Shown here piece by piece: positions 54,110-62,207 of a stretch of DNA of 64,000 nucleotides (the stretch's first letter is position 1; each line of letters begins with the position of its first letter). The notes under the pieces were generated by a model, which did not search any database, was not told the origin of the DNA, and worked only from the letters and a program-made list of their open reading frames with translations. Made by a program: the position numbers and the translations under genes. This DNA is from Acinetobacter guerrae (lineage in GTDB: Bacteria; Pseudomonadota; Gammaproteobacteria; Pseudomonadales; Moraxellaceae). The stretch spans positions 140,912 to 204,911 of the forward strand of contig NZ_LXGN01000045.1 of NCBI RefSeq assembly GCF_009372255.1, given 5' to 3'.

Positions 54110-54868
54110 TCAAACCGATATTTTTTCAATAAGGATCTGATTTAGCTTTTCAATCAATAATTCTGGCTGAACCGCTTGGGGGACATGCCCTGTTTGCATG
54201 TTAATAACTTGTAAATTATCAGGTTGTAATTGTTGCATCAAACGCTGCATGTTGATTGATAACGACTGATCATAAAGCGCTTCTACATAAATACGTTTTA
54301 CAGAGCCAAATCGCTCAGCCGTTAACACAGGCTTTAAATCACGCCCTGTCTCTGGTTGTGGTCTAAGTTTATCAATTAACTGCTCTGCTAAAACAGACTC
54401 ACAATCTTGCAAAAAGATTTTCTTCGCACCTTCATGACTCACAATACTATAACCATCTTGAGTAAAACTCAGATAAGGTGAAATTCCTGCAAAATCTTCA
54501 TCTGGAAAATGCTGCTCGCACAGTTTTTTAAAATCCAGAAAGCTCATTTCAGAAGGCAGCATCATCCCAACCAAATAAATGAGATTTGAAATTAAATCTG
54601 GAATCTGTTCTGCCACTGCTGAAATGGTTAAGCCCCCGCCACTATGTCCGAGCAATACAACTGGTTCTCCAATTTTTTGAATCGTCTGCACGACGAAATC
54701 GCAGTAATTATCCTGATTGGCAGTGAGTTGAGTGTCACTATTCCAACCATTGTTAGGTAAATCAAGCGCGTGTACCGTCCAGCCAGTTTGCTCCAATAAT
54801 GGCTTGATCAAGTCGAATGACCAGCTTCCCTGCCAAGCACCATGCACCAATACAATATGCTTAGCCAT
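54110..54868 (-). CDS. Alpha/beta hydrolase (esterase or salicylate-binding-protein-2-like)
   Basis: The start at 54868 follows GGAGAA and gives MAKHIVLVHGAWQGSWSF, the N-terminal oxyanion motif; upstream codons overlap the neighbouring gene and are rejected. The 252-residue protein has GHSGGG (nucleophile) near residue 80 and an MQTGHVPQAVQPELL segment with the catalytic His near the end. The form resembles plant MES/SABP2-type esterases and their bacterial kin. The gene overlaps the stop of the upstream 2OG-Fe(II) oxygenase gene by eight bases, so the two are translated together. Confidence 0.86.
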   Translation of the reverse strand: MAKHIVLVHGAWQGSWSFDLIKPLLEQTGWTVHALDLPNNGWNSDTQLTANQDNYCDFVVQTIQKIGEPVVLLGHSGGGLTISAVAEQIPDLISNLIYLVGMMLPSEMSFLDFKKLCEQHFPDEDFAGISPYLSFTQDGYSIVSHEGAKKIFLQDCESVLAEQLIDKLRPQPETGRDLKPVLTAERFGSVKRIYVEALYDQSLSINMQRLMQQLQPDNLQVINMQTGHVPQAVQPELLIEKLNQILIEKISV

Positions 54869-55811
54869 ACGTTCTCCGATACATTTCAATATGATGCTTT
54901 TCGACTGTTGTCGGTGCAAATAGTGCAGGTTCGTTTTCAGTTTTACAGTTAGGCAGACATTGCACTTGATAATCTGGATTTCCACCAAAGAAAAATGGCA
55001 CCGAATAACGCTGTTTGCCTGATTTATTAATCACCCGATGCAAAGTCGATTTAAAGCGATTATTGGTCCAACGTGCAATTAAATCACCCAGATTAATCAC
55101 ATAAGTACCTTCAATCGGTGGCGCATCGATCCAGCTTTCACTATTTTGATCCCATACTTGTAGTCCACCTTGCTGATCTTGAAGCAATAAGGTTAATGCA
55201 CCAAAGTCAGTATGCGCTCCGCAACCTTTTTCATTCGGTTCAGGATTTGCAGGTTGTGGTGGATAATGTAATAACCGTAAAGTCACTAGAGAGTCCTGAC
55301 AGAAGTCATCAAAGTAATTTTCTGACAATGATAATGACAAGGCTAAACCACGCATCAGATATTTTGCCAATACTTCGAGTTCAGCCTGATAGCGCTGCAT
55401 CGTAGATTCAAATTCTGGAAACTGTGTAGGCCATTGGTTTGGCCCATGATTAAAACGCTTTGCTAAAACAGCTTGACTGTCTAAGGCATATTCTCGACCT
55501 GCATAAAAGCCTTCTTTTAAATCTGCGGGCGTTCCTGCTTCTAGTGTTTGATTTTTTAAAGGTTCATAACCCCGATTGGCAATTGAGTTTTTCTTATGTA
55601 CTTTTTCTTTTTCGTTCATGGGTAAATCAAAGAATTGCTTACTTTGTTCAAAAACAGCCTGTTGCAATGCTGTGGAGATTCCATGATTTGAAATATAAAA
55701 AAAGCCTTTATCCTCACATGCTTGTTTCATCTGTTGCGCGACAATCTGACGCTCTTTCACATCAGAACTAAATAGACCTGATATATCAATCACAGGAATT
55801 GAAACACTCAT
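54861..55811 (-). CDS. 2-oxoglutarate/Fe(II) oxygenase, isopenicillin N synthase-like
   Basis: The 316-residue protein starts MSVSIPVIDISGLF (the DIOX_N domain; FFYISNHGIS follows). The C-terminal domain has AHTDFGALTLL (His-x-Asp), LHRVIN (distal His) and RYSVPFF (Arg-x-Ser for 2-oxoglutarate). It is complete and of normal length. The alpha/beta hydrolase gene overlaps its 3' end, and it is divergent from a purine-type permease gene. Substrate and role are unknown. It belongs to the same family as the gene at 20674-21681 but is not a recent copy. Confidence 0.88.
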   Translation of the reverse strand: MSVSIPVIDISGLFSSDVKERQIVAQQMKQACEDKGFFYISNHGISTALQQAVFEQSKQFFDLPMNEKEKVHKKNSIANRGYEPLKNQTLEAGTPADLKEGFYAGREYALDSQAVLAKRFNHGPNQWPTQFPEFESTMQRYQAELEVLAKYLMRGLALSLSLSENYFDDFCQDSLVTLRLLHYPPQPANPEPNEKGCGAHTDFGALTLLLQDQQGGLQVWDQNSESWIDAPPIEGTYVINLGDLIARWTNNRFKSTLHRVINKSGKQRYSVPFFFGGNPDYQVQCLPNCKTENEPALFAPTTVEKHHIEMYRRTYG

Positions 55812-56002
55812 ACCTTACTCCATTGCCTAGACTTATATAAGACTTGTACCTTTTCTAGATTGAGCAATTGCTGTGCCACCAAGAGTGTCCGCTACTGTTA
55901 TATGTATTTTCATATTTTTAAATTTACGTTTATTTAAATAATCGCAAGATGGCATGTATGTTGCAAATTTTACCCTGTCACACAAAGTTAAAAGGGTTTG
56001 AT

Positions 56003-57373
56003 ATGCACAGTGAATCTAAAACCACATCTCCAGAGCATGAACGTCTTGGAATGGGTAAAAACTTAACCTATGGTTTTCAGCATGTGCTTACGATGTACGG
56101 CGGCCTTATTGCTGCACCATTGGTTGTAGGTCTTGGTATTGGGCTATCTCAGGCAGATATTGGTCTGCTGATTACAGCCTCTATTTTGGTTGCAGGATTG
56201 GCAACTTTATTGCAAACATTGGGTTTTAAATGGTTCGGTTCTAAATTACCTATTGTACAAGGTACATCTTTTGCTGCAGTCGCTAGCATGATCGCGATTG
56301 GATCAAATGGTGGCAGTTTTCAGTCCATTCTTGGTGCAATTATGGTCAGCTCGATTTTCGGGATCATTATTGCACCATTTTTTTCCAAAATTGTGCGTTT
56401 CTTCCCGCCAATCGTGACAGGTTCCATTATTGCCATTATTGGAATTTCACTGTTACCCGTCGCTATTCGTTGGATTATGGGCGGCAACCCTAAAGCAGAA
56501 AACTGGGGTTCAATTGAAAATTTAGGTTTAGCAACTTTAACTTTAGTATTTCTATTGTTATTGACTAAGTTTGGTTCGGCTGCCATTAAACGTTTAGCAG
56601 TTTTATTGTCTATCGTATTTGGCGCAGTTGTGGCATTTATCTTTGGCTTGGCCGATTTTTCTAAAGTTGGTGACGGCGCATGGATTGCATTACCTAATAT
56701 TTTAGGTTTTGGCACGCCAGTTTTTGAATGGCCTGCAATTTTATCAATGTGTATTGTCACTGTGGTAATTTTGACCGAAACAACTGCGAGTCTTTTAGCA
56801 ATCGGTGAGATTGTTGATACTGAGGTAGATAATCATCGTATTGCAGATGGTTTACGTGCAGATATGCTTTCTTCAGCAATTGCACCTTTTTTTGGCGCAT
56901 TTATGCAATGTGCATTTGTACAAAACGTTGGATTAGTTGCCATTACAGGTGTTAAAAGTCGTTTTGTAGTCGCCACAGCAGGTGGAATCTTGGTGGTACT
57001 TGGCTTACTTCCTGTATTTGGCCGATTGGTTGCTTCTATTCCAATGCCTGTACTCGGCGGTGCTGGATTAGTGTTATTTGGTAGTGTTGCAGTCAGTGGG
57101 ATTCGCACCTTATCTAAAGTCGATTATCAAGTTCAATCTAATTTGATTATTGTAGCGGTTTCACTTGCTGCGGGTCTAATTCCTTTAATTAGCCCAGAGT
57201 TTTTCCATGCTATGCCAGATGCAATTCAAACCTTGTTTCATTCGGGTATCAGTATTACCTGTATCATGGCTGTTCTGCTTAATTTGTTCTTTAATCACTT
57301 GCATGTAGGGAACAAAGTCGCTTTGAAGCAGACTTTAACCGAAAATCCCTCCACAATTCAAAATCGCTCTTAA
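56003..57373 (+). CDS. NCS2-family xanthine/uracil-type permease
   Basis: The start at 56003 follows AAAGGG. The 456-residue protein has about 12-14 membrane helices and the NCS2 signatures: LTYGFQHVLTMYGGLIAAPL, the KLPIVQGTSFAA segment in helix 3, ETTASLLAIGEIVD (the substrate-site Glu) and the QNVGLVAITGVKSRFV region. NCS2 permeases import xanthine, uric acid, uracil or guanine with protons or Na+. The next gene encodes an 8-oxoguanine deaminase-like enzyme, so a purine is the likely cargo. A terminator-like hairpin follows. Confidence 0.92.
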   Translation: MHSESKTTSPEHERLGMGKNLTYGFQHVLTMYGGLIAAPLVVGLGIGLSQADIGLLITASILVAGLATLLQTLGFKWFGSKLPIVQGTSFAAVASMIAIGSNGGSFQSILGAIMVSSIFGIIIAPFFSKIVRFFPPIVTGSIIAIIGISLLPVAIRWIMGGNPKAENWGSIENLGLATLTLVFLLLLTKFGSAAIKRLAVLLSIVFGAVVAFIFGLADFSKVGDGAWIALPNILGFGTPVFEWPAILSMCIVTVVILTETTASLLAIGEIVDTEVDNHRIADGLRADMLSSAIAPFFGAFMQCAFVQNVGLVAITGVKSRFVVATAGGILVVLGLLPVFGRLVASIPMPVLGGAGLVLFGSVAVSGIRTLSKVDYQVQSNLIIVAVSLAAGLIPLISPEFFHAMPDAIQTLFHSGISITCIMAVLLNLFFNHLHVGNKVALKQTLTENPSTIQNRS

Positions 57374-57404
57374 ACCAATTTTAAATAACCCTTTATACTT
57401 TGTG

Positions 57405-57435
57405 AAATGCCAGTCAATTCATTTGACTGGCATTT
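57405..57435 (+). terminator. Terminator after the permease gene
   Basis: AAATGCCAGTCAA and TTGACTGGCATTT form a perfect 13-base stem with a five-base loop, 32 bases past the stop. The T run is weak. Confidence 0.8.
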
Positions 57436-57579
57436 AAATTTTAGATGTTTAAATGTGAATCGACATGATTCATGCCTCTTTATATCTTTTTATTTATAGA
57501 CAATATTTTCACTTTTAAAATGTTCACTCTTGGTACACACATTGCTTTTTTCAGATGAATCAATCAATGAGTAATCAAC

Positions 57580-58932
57580 ATGTCACGCCTCTGGATCAAG
57601 CACCCGCTTGCGATATTTACCGCAAATCAACATGATGCAAGTCATGGTATCGTGATTGAAAATGGTAAAATTGTTGAACTGATTGCTCAAGGTCAACTAC
57701 CTACTCAACCGGTTGATCAAACCTTTGATGCACGAGAATGTGTCGTCATTCCAGGTTTGATTAATGCTCATCACCACTTTTATCAAACGCTCACCCGTGC
57801 ATGGGCACCTGTGGTGAATGTTCCTCTCTTTCCGTGGCTGAAAAATCTATACCCTGTCTGGGCAAAACTGACTCCTGAACAATTACATCTTGCGACACAG
57901 GTGGCTTTGGCTGAATTGGTCATGTCTGGCTGTACCTTTGCAGCAGATCATCATTATTTATTTCCACAGCAATTGACTGATGCAATTGATATACAGGTAC
58001 AGGCTGCACAGGAACTTGGTATTCGTGTGATGCTCACTCGTGGCTCTATGAGTCTGGGCGAAGAATCAGGCGGTTTGCCTCCACAGCATACTGTACAGGA
58101 TATGGATCAGATTTTGCTGGATTCAGAACGCCTTGTCGGGAAATACCATCAGCGTGATGCAGATGCAATGGTCAATATTGCCCTTGCACCATGTTCTCCT
58201 TTTTCAGTGACGCAAGATATCATGCGCGAAAGTGCAGCAATGGCGCAACGTCTGGATGTTCGTTTACATACTCATTTGGCAGAAACGCTAGATGAAGAAG
58301 CTTTTTGTTTGCAGATGTTTGGCATGAGAACGGTAGATTATTTGGATAGCGTAGGCTGGTTAAGCGATCGAACATGGCTTGCGCATGGCATTCATTTTAA
58401 TCCTGAAGAAATACAGCGTTTAGGTCAGGCAGGCGTTGGCATTTGTCACTGTCCGCATTCTAATATGCGTCTCGCCTCTGGTATTTGTCCAACTCTTGAT
58501 TTAATGCAGGCAGGCGCAACAATTGGTTTAGGGGTAGATGGTTCTGCCTCTGGAGATGCTTCAAATCTAATTTTAGAAACTCGTCAAGCCATGTATTTGC
58601 AACGTTTAAAATATGGTGCAGAGAAAATTACACCCGAACTGGCACTCGGCTGGGCAACTCAGGGTTCCGCCAAGCTTTTAGGACGTGAACATCATCTTGG
58701 TGAAATTGCGGTAGGTCATCAGGCAGACTTTGCTTTGTATAAACTAGATGAGTTGAAATTTTCAGGAAGTCACGATCCGATTGCAGCACTATTGTTGTGT
58801 GGTGCAGATCATGCTGAACATGTCATGGTCGGCGGCAAATGGGTTGTCAAAGATCGTCAATTACTCAGTGTTGATATTGAGAAACTACAAGCTGAACATC
58901 GTTTAGCTGCCAAGAAATTATTAGCGGCTTAA
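57580..58932 (+). CDS. 8-oxoguanine deaminase-like amidohydrolase
   Basis: The 450-residue protein belongs to the amidohydrolase superfamily, cytosine-deaminase-like branch. INAHHHFYQTLTR gives the first metal ligands, RLHTHLAETLDE the third, the AHGIHFNPEE segment the fourth, and LGVDGSASGDASN the catalytic Asp. Plug-type sequences after the metal site (WAPVVNVPLFPWLKNLYPVW) match 8-oxoguanine deaminases of the PA0142 type and hydroxyatrazine hydrolases. It follows an NCS2 permease gene. The likely reaction is 8-oxoguanine to urate, in purine salvage or catabolism. Guanine deaminase-like alternatives remain. Confidence 0.88.
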   Translation: MSRLWIKHPLAIFTANQHDASHGIVIENGKIVELIAQGQLPTQPVDQTFDARECVVIPGLINAHHHFYQTLTRAWAPVVNVPLFPWLKNLYPVWAKLTPEQLHLATQVALAELVMSGCTFAADHHYLFPQQLTDAIDIQVQAAQELGIRVMLTRGSMSLGEESGGLPPQHTVQDMDQILLDSERLVGKYHQRDADAMVNIALAPCSPFSVTQDIMRESAAMAQRLDVRLHTHLAETLDEEAFCLQMFGMRTVDYLDSVGWLSDRTWLAHGIHFNPEEIQRLGQAGVGICHCPHSNMRLASGICPTLDLMQAGATIGLGVDGSASGDASNLILETRQAMYLQRLKYGAEKITPELALGWATQGSAKLLGREHHLGEIAVGHQADFALYKLDELKFSGSHDPIAALLLCGADHAEHVMVGGKWVVKDRQLLSVDIEKLQAEHRLAAKKLLAA

Positions 58933-58940
58933 ATTTATTT

Positions 58941-58965
58941 AAAGAGACGTTGAAACGTCTCTTTT
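58941..58965 (+). terminator. Terminator of the deaminase gene
   Basis: AAAGAGACGTT and AACGTCTCTTT form an 11-base hairpin with a minimal loop and a T run, eight bases past the stop. Confidence 0.9.
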
Positions 58966-58980
58966 GCTTTTTAAATTTGA

Positions 58981-59175
58981 TTATTGATTTTGGTTGATTT
59001 GAGTATCGTTTGCCAATAATGGTTCTAGTTTAAAATCTTTCTCATAGACAGGCATCCCCGCGATACTTATGCTTCGAACTGTTTTAGGTGGCTGAACATG
59101 ATCTTTTTTAACATCGCATCCCATCAGACTAAAGCAAGAACTCATCAACAAGCCATATAGAAACATCCTTTTCAT
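58981..59175 (-). CDS. Small putative lipoprotein
   Basis: The 64-residue protein has a lipoprotein signal (MKRMFLYGLLMSSCFSLMGC) with a lipobox LMGC and Cys20 as the lipidated residue. The mature part is 45 residues, polar and ends with INQNQ. It is convergent with the deaminase gene. I do not recognise the family. Confidence 0.72.
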   Translation of the reverse strand: MKRMFLYGLLMSSCFSLMGCDVKKDHVQPPKTVRSISIAGMPVYEKDFKLEPLLANDTQINQNQ

Positions 59176-59352
59176 ATGATCACCTGATTATTTTCATTAT
59201 TTTTATCTTCAGATTATCACAACCTGTTCAAATCATGCGCAAAAAAACATTTCAAATTATATAATTCAAAAGCAGAAATATACGTTCTGAAACGGACAGA
59301 GATTTTTTTTCATTTTATGATGATTTTATTTAGACCTATATATTGAGTTTTT

Positions 59353-59811
59353 ATGAAGCTTGCGGAAGCATTATTGCTCAGAAGTGATTTACAGAAAAAA
59401 CTGCTTTCCTTGCAGCAACGTATTCATAAAAATGTGCTCGTGCAAGATGGAGATACCCCTAGTGAAAATCCAGAACAACTCATAGATGAAGCTGTTATGG
59501 TGAATAAACAATTATTTCAGCTTATACAAAAAATCCATCAAACCAATGCACAAGCGCAAGCAAACAATGGAAAAGCTTTACTCGATATTCTCAATCAGCG
59601 TGATCAACTTAACGCCGAACATCGAATCATCCAGCAAGCGATAGACAATACGCAAAAAGATACAGATCGTTATAGTGTTCGTGAAATTAAATGGATTAAA
59701 GCCGTTTCTGTTTCTAAGCTACAAAAACAAGCAGATGAAATCAGCCAAAATTTACGCTTAATCAATCTTGAAATTCAGGCATCCAATTGGCAGATAGATT
59801 TAAGAGAATAA
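59353..59811 (+). CDS. DIP1984-family (septicolysin-like) helical protein
   Basis: The 152-residue protein starts MKLAEALLLRSDLQKKLLSLQQRI and is almost all helical, rich in Gln and Leu. It has a DGDTPSENPEQLIDEA loop and the DRYSVREIKWI segment that I associate with the DIP1984 family. Members are often annotated as septicolysin, but no lytic activity is clear. It has no signal peptide, so it acts in the cytoplasm. The ATG has no strong ribosome site. Confidence 0.8.
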   Translation: MKLAEALLLRSDLQKKLLSLQQRIHKNVLVQDGDTPSENPEQLIDEAVMVNKQLFQLIQKIHQTNAQAQANNGKALLDILNQRDQLNAEHRIIQQAIDNTQKDTDRYSVREIKWIKAVSVSKLQKQADEISQNLRLINLEIQASNWQIDLRE

Positions 59812-59850
59812 ACTAAGTATGATCAATCTGGGTATATTGGGCGAGTACAC

Positions 59851-59943
59851 GACCTTTTTATACGGTTTGTAAGGTCTAAAATTCACAAACCGTCTGATAG
59901 AAGTAGTGCGCCTGCTTCGCCAAATCTTTACATTTTAGGCGCA
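59851..59943. other. Cluster of nested inverted repeats, possible structured RNA
   Basis: Three pairings occur: GACCTT (59851-59856) with AAGGTC (59871-59876); ACGGTTTGT (59862-59870) with ACAAACCGT (59885-59893); TGCGCCT (59907-59913) with AGGCGCA (59937-59943). The first two interlock in pseudoknot order. The stretch is between convergent genes and has no coding frame I trust. Confidence 0.4.
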
Positions 59944-60019
59944 GCACATTGCATATATTATCTATGACACGTGACTAATGACCACCACGTACTGACAATA
60001 TGCCCACCCACTTTTTAAC

Positions 60020-60643
60020 TTAACGACTTGAGAAAATGAGTTTTAGACCTAATACAGTCACAATTCCACCTGTTACTCGATCAATCAGGGTTTTGGCTTT
60101 TATATAAGCGCGGCGCGGTTTTTCAGACGATAAAAGTAAGGCGACGAGTGAATACCAACCTGCATCAATTACAAAACAAATCACAGGCAAAGCCACATAA
60201 TAATAATTTGGAATGTCTTTAGGTAACAATGCGGTAAATACACTGGCAAGAACTACTGCAATTTTAGGATTACTCAGTTGGGTAATCAGACCATAACGAT
60301 ATGCGCTTTGATAAGTCATGCTTTGTTGCTGTTGGGCATCCATCTCAATGGGTGATTTAGCGTGTTTTACAATCTTATAAGCCAACCAGAGTAAATACAG
60401 TCCACCACCAATTTTTAACATGAGATAAGCCGATGGCACAGCCAATAAAATCGCTTGTAAGCCCATTACCGCGAGTAAGCCAAAAATTGCGGCTCCTGTC
60501 CCTGTTCCCAAAGCGGTAAACAAACCATGCTTACGTGATTTAGCAATCGAATTTTGAGCAACATAGATAAAGCTTGGGCCAGGACTAATTGCACCTAACA
60601 TGAGTGCCATCGCAATAGAAAATAAAGGTAGCAAACTATCCAC
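60020..60643 (-). CDS. LysE/RhtB-family exporter
   Basis: The 207-residue protein has the family start LFSIAMALMLGAISPGPSFIYVAQNSI with the PGP motif in helix 1, six hydrophobic segments, and a GLYLLWLAYKIVK segment in helix 3. It probably exports an amino acid or derivative. It differs clearly from the LysE-type gene at 44684-45277, so the two are not recent duplicates. It is followed on its 3' side by the structured region at 59851-59943. Confidence 0.88.
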   Translation of the reverse strand: MDSLLPLFSIAMALMLGAISPGPSFIYVAQNSIAKSRKHGLFTALGTGTGAAIFGLLAVMGLQAILLAVPSAYLMLKIGGGLYLLWLAYKIVKHAKSPIEMDAQQQQSMTYQSAYRYGLITQLSNPKIAVVLASVFTALLPKDIPNYYYVALPVICFVIDAGWYSLVALLLSSEKPRRAYIKAKTLIDRVTGGIVTVLGLKLIFSSR

Positions 60644-60690
60644 GTGTGTATCCCATGCTTTTAATCATTTTAAGGGTAAATTTTAACGCA

Positions 60691-61455
60691 TTACTCAGGC
60701 TTTGTAAGAACCAAATACATCACTTCACTTTGAAATGAGCCATCTGGCTGTATTTGATAGTAATTTTTTACAACATCAGATGCTTTTTGCTGTAAATAGC
60801 GTAGTGTTGCAACTGCTTCTGCTGGTGTTTGCATTCGCTCCACCCAACTTTGAAAATTTAGTTTCAAATTCTGTTTCTCAATTTAATCAATTTTAAAACC
60901 TGCACGCTCAGCAAATGTCATCCACTCTGCCAAAGAATAATCACGTACATGACTTGGATCACGAATGATCTCAATACTCTGTAAAAAAGTATCTAGTACA
61001 GGTTGTTGATTTCCTAAAATATCAATAAAAATAACGCTGCCTTTTGGTTTTAGAACTCGATAGATTTCACTCATGGCTTGCGGAACATTTTGCCAATGAT
61101 GTGCTGAATATCGACTTACGACACAACATAAGCTCTGGTCGTCAAAAGGCAATTTTTCTGCTGGCCCTTGCTGTCCTATAACGTTATTCAGATTTCTTTG
61201 ACTAGCCTGTTGAAGTACCAAATTTACCATTTCAGCAGTCAAGTCATAGGCTATAACCTGCTCTACATCAGGCGCGATATGGTAAGTGACATGCCCACCA
61301 CCACAACCTAAATCTAAAACACGTTTAAAAGATTGTTGTTGTAAAACTTCACGAATTTTTTCAAACTCGATTCCTTGTGCATGCACTATGCTATTTAAAT
61401 AAGCTTCAGACTTATCTTGATATTGTTGTTGATTCACTTCATGCTGCGTCGTCAT
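60691..61455 (-). pseudogene. SAM-dependent methyltransferase gene interrupted by an in-frame TAA
   Basis: The ATG at 61455 follows AGGA. The first 190 codons encode a class I methyltransferase of the UbiE/Methyltransf_11 type: RVLDLGCGGGHVTYHIA (SAM loop), AYDLTAEMV, AEKLPFDDQSLCCVVSRYSAHHW and the YRVLKPKGSVIFIDI stretch. A TAA at 60883-60885 stops the frame after AGFKID. The same frame then continues for 63 codons (IEKQNLKLNFQSWVERMQTP, then VMYLVLTKPE) to a TAA at 60691-60693. That is exactly the C-terminal sequence expected for this family, and the total would be about 254 residues. A single base change or a sequencing error explains it. Confidence 0.85.
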
Positions 61456-61637
61456 AATGATATGTCCTGTAGTCTCTATCTGATTCAGCTTAGTCCTCAT
61501 AATTCAAAAAATAAAATAATCAATTTTTAATCAATTGATAACTTTCATTTATAATTTACAAATTCATAAAAATATTAGTGGAAAATCGGACAAAAACGTC
61601 CGTAAAATATATAGATCAATTTCAGCTTTTTTTCTCT

Positions 61638-62207
61638 ATGAGTAAACATGTCAAACGCGCGGCCAAAAATCGGGAAGACTTGCTCGAAGCTGCGGTTGAA
61701 ATGTTTAAACTACATGGTATGAATGTGCCTTTGCAGGTCATTATCGATCATGCAGGTGTAGGTCGTGCGACTTTTTATCGAAATTTTACCGATCGCAAAG
61801 CCTTAGTCTATGCTTTACTGGAACAAGCGGTATCACATCTCGAATTTATTGCCGAACAATACCGCATGTACGATGATGGCTTAATTCGACTGATTAAAAG
61901 TCATGTTCATAATTTAAACAATTTATCAGCACTGATGGAATATTGGCGAATACTGGATCGTAATGATGAAGTTCTGATCCCACTTGTACAGCATCATCAG
62001 CTCATTGTACAACCGTTGATTGATCGGGCGATAAACAAGGAAATTTGCCGTCCTGATTTTAATTTTGAAGATTATCGCAGTATTGTTTCGATGCTTTCTT
62101 CATCTTTTCGCGGACATGATGAAACCGAAAGAGTTAGATTTGCCAATCGTGCAGTCGACTTATTGCTCAATGGAATTTGCTTAAATAACGAGGTGTATCA
62201 TGGCTGA
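61638..62207 (+). CDS. TetR-family repressor of the MFS/HlyD efflux operon
   Basis: The ATG at 61638 is used; an upstream TTG or GTG start could add about 20 residues. The 189-residue protein has an N-terminal TetR HTH (REDLLEAAVEMFKLHGMNVPLQVIIDHAGVGRATFYRNF) and a helical ligand domain. Its 3' end overlaps the MFS gene start by eight bases, so the two are translationally coupled. This is an unusual place for a TetR repressor but consistent with autoregulation of the operon. Confidence 0.9.
   Translation: MSKHVKRAAKNREDLLEAAVEMFKLHGMNVPLQVIIDHAGVGRATFYRNFTDRKALVYALLEQAVSHLEFIAEQYRMYDDGLIRLIKSHVHNLNNLSALMEYWRILDRNDEVLIPLVQHHQLIVQPLIDRAINKEICRPDFNFEDYRSIVSMLSSSFRGHDETERVRFANRAVDLLLNGICLNNEVYHG

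Noticed and set aside
56320..56760. Open frame of 146 codons on the minus strand inside the permease gene
   Set aside because: It is opposite to a conserved membrane-protein gene, rich in Pro, Lys and Asn by codon mirror, and has no known motif.
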